From the NCBI GenBank assembly GCA_035048485.1, contig CM068583.1:42887542-42951541 (forward strand): a stretch of DNA of 64,000 nt, read 5' to 3'. The stretch comes from Pteria penguin (lineage: Eukaryota > Mollusca > Bivalvia > Pterioida > Pteriidae). The notes beneath the pieces are model-generated. The model had not been told where the DNA came from and ran no database searches. It saw only the letters and a program-made list of their open reading frames with translations. The position numbers were made by a program, and so were the translations under genes. Within the stretch, counting starts at the first letter, position 1. Each line of letters begins with the position of its first letter. Shown here piece by piece: positions 1-10,489 of the stretch.

Positions 1-480
1 GAATTACGCGGTACCCGGAATTACGCCATGCACTTTTCCATTGACAAAATAAAGACCTGATTTAAGCCTCGACTGACCGAGTAGTGACATAATAATACAA
101 CATTGGATCATTAAGGTTACTGTTATAATTACCATTAACTATTTTAACAAAAATAAGCACAAACTTACACTATTTACCGCTATTCTTCCAAGGCCAACAT
201 CTCTGGTCCGATGAAACGGAAATTGTAATTGCGCATGCGCGTTATTCGTCCCGATGAAAGTGTGTAAAGAAGGAAAATATGGCTCTCGAAATAAGTGTAA
301 TTTTTCACATAAACACCGGAAACCCAAAACATTATATGTTTTTATATTTTTCGGATAGAAAACGATGAAAAAATAGGTTTGCGAACTATTGTCTATCCCA
401 CTACACGAGTGTATGTAGCGGGATCGGAATGTGTAGTGTGATAGAAGGTGTGTATTCATACACGTGTAGTGGGGTTCAGG
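1..480. other. Unassigned flank with a small inverted repeat
   Basis: No gene or recognisable element is seen. Arms near 397-417 and 459-475 (CCCACTACACG..GTATG against CATACACGTGTAGTGGG) can pair with a 2-base bulge. A 106-codon minus-strand reading frame lies here, but its composition looks random. Confidence 0.5.
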
Positions 481-489
481 TGTTTACGA

Positions 490-491
<2 letters not shown>

Positions 492-535
<44 letters not shown>
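492..535. repeat. (CA)n microsatellite
   Basis: An uninterrupted CA dinucleotide run of about 22 units, read directly from the sequence. Confidence 0.98.
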
Positions 536-537
<2 letters not shown>

Positions 538-730
538 AACAGTATATAGAAACCCATAAACCATAACACAAATAGGTTTGATCCACAGGTTATTACTATA
601 GTACATTTGTATTTCAAATGTTATTTGACTGATACAGAACGAATGTGTATAAATTCCAATCCGTTACGTAAGGGGGAAAACTACTATGGGGAAAGACTAC
701 TATATAACACCGGTGTTATATAGTAGTTTC
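536..730. repeat. Dispersed repeat, copy 1, ending in a palindrome
   Basis: This segment is alignable by eye, same strand, to 2013-2195: both begin ACTTAACA.TATATAGAAACCC, share GATCCACAGG/TATCCACAGG and end in a purine run followed by GACTACTATATA. Positions 696-727 are a perfect 32-bp palindrome (ACTACTATATAACACC and its complement). Pieces of the palindrome arm recur at 765-840. Element type is unknown; a decayed terminal region of a DNA transposon is possible. Confidence 0.6.
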
Positions 731-1320
731 CCCCTAGCCATTCCCGTCCCTCCCCCGGAAAAATGGCTATATAGCAGTTTTCCCCCGGAAAATGGGTTTA
801 TAGTAGTCTTTCCCCCTGGGGGAAATTTGGCTATATAGCAATCCCCCCCCCCCTCGTATAGCCATTTTCCTCCGGAGAAAAACTACTGAATCCCCCCCCC
901 CCCAAATTTAAATTTCCGGATTTTCTTTTCACACATTAGTAAATCCAGCTCGTAACTTTGTTAACAACAAAAAGAGAGATTTCTATTTAAGATAGAGATA
1001 TCTGAACTTTTGATAGGGAGATATTTCCATTGAATTTAGAGATATCTCATTTTCTTAAATATAAATGTCTTCAATTTTAATCTCTTTTCCAAATACAGAT
1101 GCATATATTTAGATTAGGCATATAGATGTATCAAGGGAAAATGCAGATCAACTTTGAATATGGATGTGGACCGGTACTTTTTGACAAAGTTATTGCCCGC
1201 CCTTGAACATAGAAAATTTCTTAGAATGATAGTTTCTTTGAAGGTTTTATTTAGAATAGAGATATATCTACTAAAATTTCATTCGAGATATCGCTATTTA
1301 ATCCGAGAAATCTCTATATA
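731..1320. other. Low-complexity G/C-run stretch, no gene
   Basis: It contains repeated TATATAGCAGTTTTCCCCC-like pieces in both orientations and C-runs near 841-905, then AT-rich sequence. The C-runs are prone to sequencing error. The first part of the 1154-1507 reading frame lies here but shows no transposase similarity until about 1390. Confidence 0.5.
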
Positions 1321-1321
1321 T

Positions 1322-1838
1322 AACTTTCCAACCGTTACAGGTAGGGATTTCATATTTCACATTGTATTCCTTGTGATGCGCCTAATCGGTTTCGTTTGGC
1401 CCATTGGAAACGTGTTGTTCAGTGACGAGTCTTGCTTCACGCTCGGTCAGATGGACAACAATGTGTCTAACGATGTCGTGGTGAGCGATAATCTGACGCT
1501 TGCATAATGGATAGCGACATATTCGGTGGGGGGGGGGGGGGTCTGTTATGGGATGGACGAGGATATCTCACGTCGTGGAAACATTTTTACAATAATAAGA
1601 TATCGGAATCTGGTCTTGGGACCACACGTCCTTCCTCTTACCCATCAATGTAACTTAAAATTGCAGCAGGACAATGCGGAGCTCCTTGTTGCTAGAATTT
1701 GTCGTGACTTTCTGACTCACAACACCCCAGTTCCTGATTGGCCACCATACAGCCCAGGCTTGTCGCCAATCTTTCCATTTAGCGGATGCAAAGGAAAAGT
1801 CAAAATTGCATCAGTCAATCAGAGTCCTTGGCGGTAAC
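1322..1838 (+). pseudogene. Decayed Tc1/mariner transposase fragment
   Basis: Two reading frames together carry remains of a Tc1-like DDE transposase. The first frame ends with VLFSDESCFTLGQMD (about 1411-1455), which holds the first catalytic Asp in the usual SDES context. After a G-run near 1527-1540 that shifts the frame, the second frame has QQDNAELLVARICRDF (about 1665-1715), the second catalytic Asp motif, and DWPPYSPGLSPI (about 1737-1772). The third acidic residue, expected just after SPI, is lost in a frameshift. The N-terminal DNA-binding region is missing. Family members cut and paste at TA dinucleotides; this copy cannot be active. A shorter inverted copy lies at 2782-3150. Confidence 0.85.
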
Positions 1839-2012
1839 ATTTGTTGAGGGATCGGAACGAAAATGACATATCTGGTAGAAATTCTACCATTACTACTAGA
1901 ATGAATGACATGTCATGAAAGACAATTTATACAATGAAATAATAGGAGAAAATACCACACTATGGTAAATATACGAAATAAAAGGACTTGTATACATTTA
2001 AAACAAAAGACT

Positions 2013-2195
2013 TAACAATATATAGAAACCCCTTAACCAAAACACCATCGGTTTTATCCACAGGCTATTACAGTTGTACATTTGTACGGTATTTGATTGA
2101 TACGAACGCGTATAATTTCCAAACCGTTATGTAAAGGGGGGGGGGGGGGGGGCTACTATGGGGGAAAGACTACTATATAGCAGTTTTTCCGGGGG
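2013..2195. repeat. Dispersed repeat, copy 2
   Basis: Same-strand copy of 536-730, with an expanded G-run at 2138-2152 and the GACTACTATATAGCAG arm at 2168-2183. Between the two copies lies the plus-strand Tc1 relic, so the pair brackets about 1.3 kb of transposon-derived DNA. Confidence 0.6.
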
Positions 2196-2199
2196 AAAA

Positions 2200-2780
2200 C
2201 TACTACATGTATATCATTCATCATGCTATCACTTTTAATGCGATGGAGGATTTGGTTTAGCTTGACCATTTTTATACGATCCGAATGGCGAAACATGTTG
2301 GATCAAGTGACGTGTTTGAAAGACTTCCACGAAATAATCGTCAGCATGTTCAGCGACGACAGAGTGTCGGAAGAAAGACTGTACGTCTTATAACTATTTA
2401 CTAGAGACTTGTATTCCTGTTTCCGCACTCCTGCATCCCGCTTTCATGCTCTCGTTCAAAAGATAGGCTAATGCAATTGAAACCCATGGAAAGCCAAAGG
2501 GTTCAATATTCTATCTATGTAGTTATGTACTTCTTGTTGTGAAATGCGTTATTGGGTCATTGTAAACATTAACATGTTAATCCGTAACTTGATATTTGTA
2601 GTACATAACTGTTCGTTTACAAAATGAAGATGTAAGATGTTGTCTGTGTAAATGTACAACAAGCGAATGCTTTATTCGTTCATTGTAATTCAAAATGTAT
2701 ATCTCCGTAATTCTTATCTGATCTTCCGTAAATTGCAGTTGCGAGTTTTCAGAAACTTGTTATTTGTTGATCCGTGCAAT
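2200..2780. other. Unassigned stretch
   Basis: The start (2215-2360) includes GATGGAGGATTTGG and CGGCGAAACATG-like text that could be a decayed transposase N-terminus, but I cannot support it. The rest is AT-rich with short imperfect TTGTAAAT repeats. Nothing else is seen. Confidence 0.4.
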
Positions 2781-2781
2781 G

Positions 2782-3150
2782 TTAGTTCGACATTCGTATT
2801 TCATTATTCGTGATTTGTTTTTCAACATTTGTACGGTAATGCACCATTATGACGACAAAGGGCGCGCATACGGCGAATCTTATTGTTGTAAAAATGCCAT
2901 GAGAGGTGTTTCCACGACGTGAGATATCCCCGTCCATACCATAACAGACACCTTCCCCACCCCCGAATATGTCGCTATCCATTATGCAAGCTCACCACGA
3001 CGTCGCTAGACACGTTGTTGTCCATCTGACCGAGCGTGAAGCGAGACTCGTCACTGAACAACACGTTTCCAATGGGCCAAACGAAACCGATTAGGCGCAT
3101 CACAATGTGAAATATGAAATCCCTACCTGTAACGGTTGGAAAGTTATAGC
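2782..3150 (-). pseudogene. Inverted Tc1/mariner transposase fragment
   Basis: The complement of 2905-3148 closely matches 1322-1580 of the plus-strand relic, including the SDES first-Asp motif (about 3042-3060) and the VCYGMDGDISRRGN block. It lacks the QDN and YSP motifs, so it is a shorter fragment. The two Tc1 relics face each other across about 1 kb. This could be a rearranged single element or two insertions; the sequence alone does not decide. Confidence 0.8.
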
Positions 3151-3273
3151 CAATGTTTAAGTTTTTAATGTGGGTCAGACTCCAAGGCCAAGGTCACAAA
3201 TAATAAGTCTTATCACAAGGAATCTATATGTGAAGTTTCAAAGCCCTACACCTTTTAGTACAAAAGATACAGC

Positions 3274-3320
<47 letters not shown>

Positions 3321-3400
3321 CTAAATGAAAGGTCTTATCACAGGGAATCTATCTGCGAAGTTTCAAAGCCTTACACCTTTGGTACAAACGATATAGTCAA
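3150..3400. repeat. Two-copy 125-bp tandem repeat
   Basis: Two units with a 125-bp spacing. Shared blocks include CCAAGGYCAAGGTC (3182 and 3307) and GTTTCAAAGCC.TACACC. The units are about 80% alike by eye. Similar AAGGTCA-rich repeats are common in bivalve DNA (from memory). No coding potential. Confidence 0.75.
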
Positions 3401-3723
3401 TGGTTTACCACAGAATCAGAGTCACACACAGGTCAAAAACTAGATGCCCTTGAATATCATTCCTTTTTTCATAATTTTCCCCCGTTAGTATATATATCAA
3501 ATTCAAGCTACCGGGGTAGTTGGGATACGAGAGTTGACCTCAGTGTTAGGATTGGAGATGTTTGATACAGGAAGTGGCCCATCTATATAACCACTAATGG
3601 TCGGTACGCAGGAATGTGGAAAACCACACTTACCTTTAATAAATTCAACATATTACAACGCATATTATATGATTATAATCTCGTATCACTATGGTAAGGC
3701 CTCTTTGTAAATTCTTCTTGTAT

Positions 3724-5545
3724 GACTATGGTATGGTCTAGCTGTAACTTCTATGGTATGGTTTAGTTGTAACGTTTTTGCTTTTCGTATGACTATGGTA
3801 TGGTCTAGTTGTAAATCCTTTACTTTTCGTATGACTATGGTAAGGTCTAGTTGTAACTTCTTTACTTTTCGTATGACTATTGTATGGTCTAGTTGTAACT
3901 TCTTCTTTACTTTTCGTATGACTATGGTATGGTCTAGTTGTAACTTCTTTACTTTTCGTATGACTATTGTATGGTCTAGTTGTAACTTCTTTACTTTTCG
4001 TATGACTGTGGTATGATCTAGTTGTAACTTCTTTACTTTTCGTATGATTATGGTATGGCCTAGTTGTAATGTCCTTAATTTTCGCATCACTATGGTATGG
4101 TCAATTTGTAGCTTCCTTACTTTTCGCATGACTATGGTATGGTGTAGTTGTAACTTGTTTTTATTTTCGTATGACTATGGCATAGTCTGGTGTAACTTCT
4201 TTATTTTTCGTATGACTGTAGTATGGTCTAGTTGTAATGTTGTTTCTTTTCATATGTCTATGGTATGGTCTAGTTGTGGCTTTTTTACTTTTCGTATGAC
4301 TATAGTATGCTCTAGTTGTACCTTTTTTACTTTTCGTATGACTATGGTATGGTCTAGTTGTAACCTTTTAACTTTTCGTATGACTAAGATATGTTCTATT
4401 TGTAACTTTTTTCCTTTGCGTATGACTATGGTATGTTCTATTTGTAACTTCCTTACTTTTCGTATGACTATGGTATGGTCTATTTGTAACATTTTAAGTT
4501 TTCGTATGACTAAGGTATGTTCTATTTGTAACTTTTTTCCTTTGCGTATGACTATGGTATGTTCTATTTGTAACTTCCTTACTTTTCGTATGACTATGGT
4601 ATGGTCTATTTGTAACATTTTAAGTTTTCGTATGACTATGGTATGTTTTATTTGTAACTTCCTTACTTTTCGTATAACTACAGTATAGTCTAGTTGTAAC
4701 TTCTTTACTTTTAGTATGAGTATTGCATGGTCTACAAAATGTAGTTTAACTTTTACAACTTTCGTATCACACTATAATATGGTCTAGTTGTATCTTTTTT
4801 TTTACTTTTCGTATGACTTTGGTATAGTTTGTTTGTAACTTCTTTACTTTTCGTATGACTATGCTAAGGTCTAGTTGTAATTTATTTACTTTTCATATGG
4901 CTATTGTGTGGTGTAGTTGTAACTTTTCAGATTTTCGTATCACACAAAGATATGGTTTAATTGTACTTTTCGTACGACTATAATATGGTCTGGTTGTCAT
5001 CTTTTTACTTTTCGTATGACTATGGTATGGTCTATTTGTAACTTCCTTATTTTACGTATGACTATGGTATGGTCTGGGTGTAACTTCTTTACTTTACGTA
5101 TGACTATGATATGTTCTAGTTGTAACTCTCTAACTTACCGTATCATTATGGTATGGTCTTATTGTAACTTCTTTACTTTTCGTATCACTATGGTATGGTC
5201 TAGTTGTAACTTCTGCTTTACTTTTGGCACCACTATGGCATGGTCTTATTATCACTTTTTACTTTTCGTATGACTATGGTATGGTCTGGTTGTAACTTTT
5301 TTATTTTTCGTATGACTATGGTATGGTCTAGTTGTACCTTTTATTTTTACTTTTTGTATGACTATGGTATGTTCAAGTTGTAACTTTTTTTTTTTTTTAC
5401 TTTTCTTTACTTTTCGTATGACTATGGTATGGTCTAATTGTAACTTTTTAGATTTTCGTATCACACTAAGATGTGGTTTAGTTGTACTTTTCGTATGACT
5501 ATAGTATGGTCTGGTTGTAACTTCTTTACTTTTCACATGACTATG
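3724..5545. repeat. 42-bp minisatellite, ~43 units
   Basis: The unit is CTTTTCGTATGACTATGG plus TATGGTCTAGTTGTAACTTCTTTA, with a 42-bp period confirmed at 3781, 3823 and 3865. Because 42 is 14 codons, long frames stay open on both strands (MTMVWSSCNFFTFR one way, VIRKVKKLQLDHTI the other); these are not genes. A higher-order 126-bp trimer occurs twice in a row at about 4370-4620. Divergence rises toward 4700-5550, where units carry indels and T-runs. Confidence 0.95.
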
Positions 5546-5559
5546 GTATGGCTAGTGGC

Positions 5560-6690
5560 AGCCTATTTTTACAAAGGATTTTATAAATATATTATAAAGT
5601 TGGGTTTTTTTTTTTTTGTTTTTTTTTGTTTTTATTAAATCATAGTAAATGTGTCTATCAAACATAATACTTTATGTTCTAAGTTTGCTCATTACCGCTT
5701 CGAAAGCTTGCTATGAAACATGCAAAACTATTCTCTAAATTGTAGTGCCAATGAATTTATAAACTTTCCTTACAGATGTATGAAACTATCATCGTATACA
5801 TCCCACTTCGTCGTTCATCAGACTAACTTATAATCGCTTACTTTCCGATCATTTTAATATAAATCCGAAAGTTACTGTTATTTTGCCGCTGTGTTATTGT
5901 CACAAAGAACAGAAATAAAGACTTCGAATTAGGTAAGATATACAGACCAGTCTTAGATGATGTCATCCTCTTTATACTATAAAAATGCATAGGAGAAAAT
6001 AAGGCTAAGGGGTTCTTTCATACTACCCTGAACCTGTCGGAGAGTAATGAAATTCGCGAGTTTTGTGGGTTTCTTAACTATGCATATATTTTGTCACGAC
6101 GATAATCAAAAGTAAAAATTATTTTCTCAAACACAATATATTGTATATGTAAGTTGTCTTTGCCACGTTCTAGTCCGAAATGTTTGACCCAGGCATAAGA
6201 CTTGGTTTGAATTCTTTCAAAAAGAATCGACGGCAACTGAAAAAATCGAAACTTTCTTTGTAGAATATTACTCGCAATTCGCCATTCACTTGTTTATATC
6301 CAAATTATAATGCTTCTATATCACTATAAATCTAGATACCGATCCCGTTTCGAATCAGGAAATTTGATAAAAGGCCGATAAGCAAACGACTTTAAACATC
6401 CTTTGGCCAAACTTGTCCACGATTAACATTTTCATATTACACCGGCTTTGAAATAGTAGGAAGAATTTTTAAAACAACTTGCTACTTTACAAGATTTACA
6501 CATACACATGATTTGACGTAATATGTGTATGTACAGATATTTGTTCACGTGCATTTCCGACGCCGGAATTTCACATAAACAACATTTCATACCGTGAATA
6601 GAATAATTTGAGTTCGTGTTCTTGTTTCCTTCATGTGTCCATATGTGTATATTTATGTATTTACTTCCTCGACTTGAAAAGTTGTTGCAG
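5560..6690. other. Unassigned AT-rich stretch
   Basis: A T-run at 5604-5632 is followed by apparently single-copy AT-rich DNA. No reading frame, repeat or RNA signal is supported. Confidence 0.5.
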
Positions 6691-6708
6691 GACTTTTGCG
6701 ACGGGTGT

Positions 6709-6835
6709 TGTATGCAACCAGGGGACGCTTACTCCTCCCGGGCACCTGGTCTCACCTCGATTTTATTGGGGTTCGCATTTGTCTGAATATGACACTATAC
6801 ACGATATTGTCCTTTTGTTCCATGGACTATGAGAT
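6709..6835 (+). repeat. GGGCACCTG-core dispersed repeat, copy 1
   Basis: The segment CTTACTCCTCCCGGGCACCT and following GGTCTCACCTCGATTTTAT resembles 25795-25905 on the same strand and, inverted, 21415-21480 and 42300-42360. The 21.4-kb copy sits just downstream of a Penelope-like fragment on the same strand, so this may be the 3' part of that family. That link is inferred. Confidence 0.55.
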
Positions 6836-6839
6836 ATGG

Positions 6840-7525
6840 TTAACCCTTCGGTACTTCCTCGATTTTAATATACATCAAACTGATATGGAAGTATTTCTAA
6901 TTTGGATGTAAACATATGAATGACAAAGCGAATGGTGTATAATGAAGATTTTGGATTTTGTTCAATTCCCGTCATTTCACTCTACAAAAGGGCGAAGTCT
7001 TATGCTTGAGTCTCAATCTTCGGACAAGCCACGGTCTAAAACTTGAATCGATGTCCCAGGGGTAATAAACATCCCATTTTTGAAACACGACCTTCTGCTC
7101 ACTATAACTATCGTCATAATGCACAGGAGTAAAGTAGAATATTATCTAAATTAAACACGTGTTTAGTCCGAATTTCTCTGCTTCTAAACCCTTTGTATGC
7201 CGGCATTTCGAGTTAATGATGGAAAATAGAAGCGTTTAAACATGAGGTTTGTCCATAACTTATAAGAAAGTAATCACCATGTCTTTTTTTGACAGGATCC
7301 CGTACATATGTGAACAGTTTTGTCTTTATAAAGAAAAGCACGTAAAAGCCGTATTTTCCTCACTTATTTACTAAACCTGCCCAAGTGATAACTACAGCTT
7401 TAATGGGTAACGTATATAAAAGATTTCTATTTCTACATGACGACTGATTCCATCTCATATCTTTCCAAAATCCGTCAAAATCACTTATATTCAGATTATG
7501 CTTTCGTTATTTTGTTTTAAGGAAC
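6840..7525. other. Unassigned stretch
   Basis: AT-rich, apparently unique. Nothing recognised. Confidence 0.5.
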
Positions 7526-7529
7526 TAAA

Positions 7530-7578
7530 GGAACTCTTTAGTACAGAGATAAAAGTTTTGCGAGCCGGGTATGTCCTT
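7530..7578. repeat. 50-bp dispersed motif, copy 1
   Basis: GGAACTCTTTAGTACAGAGA followed by TAAAAGTTTTGCGAGCCGGGTATGTCCTT recurs at 19910-19960 with only a few differences, same strand. The sequence on either side does not match. Function unknown. Confidence 0.7.
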
Positions 7579-7975
7579 AATTGCAAAAAAACCCCCCTCC
7601 TTCTAAAGAGAAACGAAGGTTAAGAGTTAAAGTAAATTAAAAATCAATATCATAAAATGAATTCGATATTGCATATTGTATTACAATTCAATATAGAATG
7701 ACCATTTAATATTTAATTCCTAGCTGACTGCCGAATTCACCGCAGGAATTCAAGCAAATGAATACGATAATTAAAAGTACTAAGATCAATAATTACACTC
7801 TGATTACACCCTGGTGCATTCTCACTCCTACATGTATGTACTGTAATAACATATCAAAATTGATGTTAGGTATTTGTTTCACGGCCATCAATTAGGTCAC
7901 TAGGAAGTTAAAAATTACCTAAATGAAAATAAAACTTCTTCCAAGTGTATTTAAAGCAAGATAAAAAAGTGTTAA

Positions 7976-8163
7976 CAGTGGCGGATCGAAGATCTCCGAA
8001 AAGGGGGCCGACATTTGAAAGTCAAGTATTAGCCATAATAGCCATAAATAGCCATTTTGGGTGCCAAATCTGGAGTTTCACTCCAATTGTTGGAGTGTTT
8101 TCAACCTTACCATCTATATATGCTATGCAGATTTGTGGCTCCGACCCTCTAAATTCACCACTG
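7976..8163. mobile_element. hAT-like MITE, copy A
   Basis: It starts CAGTGGCGGATC and ends TAAATTCACCACTG, near-inverted ends of the CAGNGGCGGATCCAG type seen in many non-autonomous hAT elements. The internal text (GCCATTTTGGGTGCCAAATCTG, then AGTGTTTTCAAC) recurs in copies at 16816, 23019 and 32971. No clean 8-bp target duplication is visible. No coding capacity. Confidence 0.7.
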
Positions 8164-8371
8164 GTTACTTCTCAGAAAGCTAAATATCAAGAGAGGTCAC
8201 AAAAATTCATATTTTCCGCGGTTCGTAGAAAAGCGGAAAATAATTGTCTTGCCGATTCGTAATATGGAATCGTGTGATTCATGGTCCCTTGATTTTGGCG
8301 GTAAATGTAAGCGTGGTCAGTTCTAGTCCAGCCGCTAAACAGAAAACATCTCATTTTTTCCTAATGGGGTA

Positions 8372-8379
8372 TATTATTA

Positions 8380-8435
<56 letters not shown>

Positions 8436-8436
8436 G
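8372..8436. repeat. (ATT)n microsatellite
   Basis: About 20 ATT units with one ATC interruption near the start. Confidence 0.97.
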
Positions 8437-8439
8437 TAA

Positions 8440-9640
8440 TAATGGATGTTTTATGTTATGAATATAATAATAGGTTATTCAGAAAATTGTTGATTGTGAA
8501 TTAGGTATAATGATAAATAAAATATAAGCGAGGTCTGTCGCTTAACGACCTTGGTGACATGACATTTGTGTGATTAGCGCACGGCTACAGATGCAGGTTT
8601 CCATGGTGAATTTTTTCTTTCGGCTTAGTATTTTTATCTATGGTTTTTCCTGTCCGGTCATGAATACCCGCTAAGAGATCGTTTGATGTATAATTGAAAT
8701 TTTAATGTTATGATTGTGTAAGTTTAATTTTCTTGTACGTGATTAATTGTACCTAATCAAATGTTGTATGTGTGTGAATGTATTCAGCTAATTCATGCTT
8801 ATACGTATTATAGGTAAATTATTTATGTTTATAAATATGTTAATAAATATCGACTCCCTACATATTCCACGGGCTGGTCGGCAATCTAATATAATTGTTG
8901 TGTCATCTACCGGTATTGAGTAGAGGTAAGACTAGTTCTTGTAGAGGCGTGTTTCCGTTCTTGGTTGGATTATTTACATTTAGTCGTTCAGTGGCATTGC
9001 TGTGTATATATAAACCATGTTTTACCTGTATAAAAATAGCAACATAGCAAGTGTAGTGAGGTAAGTGTTTGTGCATCAAGCTTGACTTTGACCTTGGAAA
9101 GCAGTATCGAGAAAAGTATAACTTTAACAGATAATAGCTTGTTATAATGTATTTTACTAATGAAATGGAATTTCATGCATTGTAACTATTAATTATGCAT
9201 ACACCGATCCATTTTTTTTCAATTAGAAAGTGGCATAAAATATCACCCTGGGACGCTCAAATAAAGGCATTTGAAGGTATACATTGGTATATATACATAT
9301 TATATAGTGTTTCATCAACATATGGTAACACATTTACACTTCTATTTATTTTACCTTTATATTGCTTTTTAAGTTATCAGCACTTTGGATAACACGAGCA
9401 CTGTATAAATATATGACTTTTATTCTTTCATATATTTGAAGCTTTGAAGCATTTGCTTAAGTGAGGTATAGCTAACTTAGCTCTCACTCTTAGAATTTAT
9501 AAATATTTACCGTGCTCCGTTGTGAGTTCACTTCATGTATTTCCTTTTTTAAAAATTCTATGTACAATGCAATCAATGGACATTTTTCACCATACATTTC
9601 ACTATAGAAGAATAGCGATATGCGTAAATAATGTGCGACA
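8440..9640. other. Unassigned AT-rich stretch
   Basis: No element recognised. Short open frames at 8988-9176 and 9195-9392 look random. About 8860-8960 is slightly more GC-rich, but no motif was identified. Confidence 0.5.
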
Positions 9641-9649
9641 CGACTATAA

Positions 9650-9800
9650 GGGACCATGTAATATTTATCACCTGGTGGGACCGGTGCATTTGGAAATTTG
9701 ATTTAAAAAAATGTACATGTATGTGTCCCATGCATACTTCTTTAAAAAAAAAATAACTGTCCGATATCAATTGTAATAGAAAAAAGTACATGTCCCATCA
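9650..9800. repeat. Dispersed repeat, inverted partner of 13695-13840
   Basis: GGGACCATGTAATATTTATC and ACCTGGTGGGACC at 9650-9683 are nearly the complement of 13805-13840. Downstream TGTCCCATG-containing blocks also correspond. Family unknown. Confidence 0.6.
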
Positions 9801-10103
9801 CAAATCACAATGTTTGGTATAGTTTTAATGTTTATGTATGTATAAACATATTATCAGCTAACACACAATATAATATGTTTGGTTTAAACATTATTTATTA
9901 ATTTCATATACATAAATCAATCAACAATTAAAAACTATCAGGATTTGGCAACAAGATAATAATCTTATGTTAAGTCATCTCCTGGAAAACATACATGACT
10001 ATCAGGAACAAAGCAAGAGAGCAGACAGTATACATTAGCTGTGATATGTTTAAACCATTTAAGAGCGTAGAGAGAGGGTAATGAAAGGTAGTGAGAAAAT
10101 GGG

Positions 10104-10250
10104 GTGGGTAAGAATTATACATACATATTTGTATATATGCACAAAATGTATTTATATTCTGATGTATATACAAATTGGGTGGGTAAAAATTATACACACA
10201 TATTTGTACACATGTACAAAATGTATTTATATTCATATGTATATATACAT
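10104..10250. repeat. Tandem duplication, ~75-bp unit
   Basis: Two units start GTGGGTAARAATTATACA and share ACAAAATGTATTTATATTC and a TGTATATA end. The overlapping reading frames here are consequences of the repeat, not genes. Confidence 0.8.
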
Positions 10251-10489
10251 ATACACATACTTATTTGCATAAACAAATTTATGAATAAATACATAAGTAA
10301 ATTCGTTGATTGTGGGATGGTAAGCAACTTAAGTATATAAATAGGCAAATAAATAGATAAATTGATAGGGATGTTGTATCAATCAACATGTGGGTGTAGG
10401 TATATAGTTGAGAGATAGTAATGGAAGGGTGTTTTAGATGGAGATAGGATTGTCTACTATGTATCATATGCGATAATAAATTACTTTCA

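Noticed and set aside
139..459. A 106-codon minus-strand open frame
   Set aside because: Composition looks random, it crosses an inverted repeat, and no motif is recognised.
3753..4688. Repetitive proteins coded by the 42-bp and 45-bp arrays
   Set aside because: The periods are multiples of three, so frames stay open on both strands by arithmetic. Indels between units and the lack of any codon-position pattern argue against coding.
3724..5545. CRISPR array
   Set aside because: The repeats are contiguous with no unique spacers, and the genome is clearly eukaryotic. The same holds for all other tandem arrays here.
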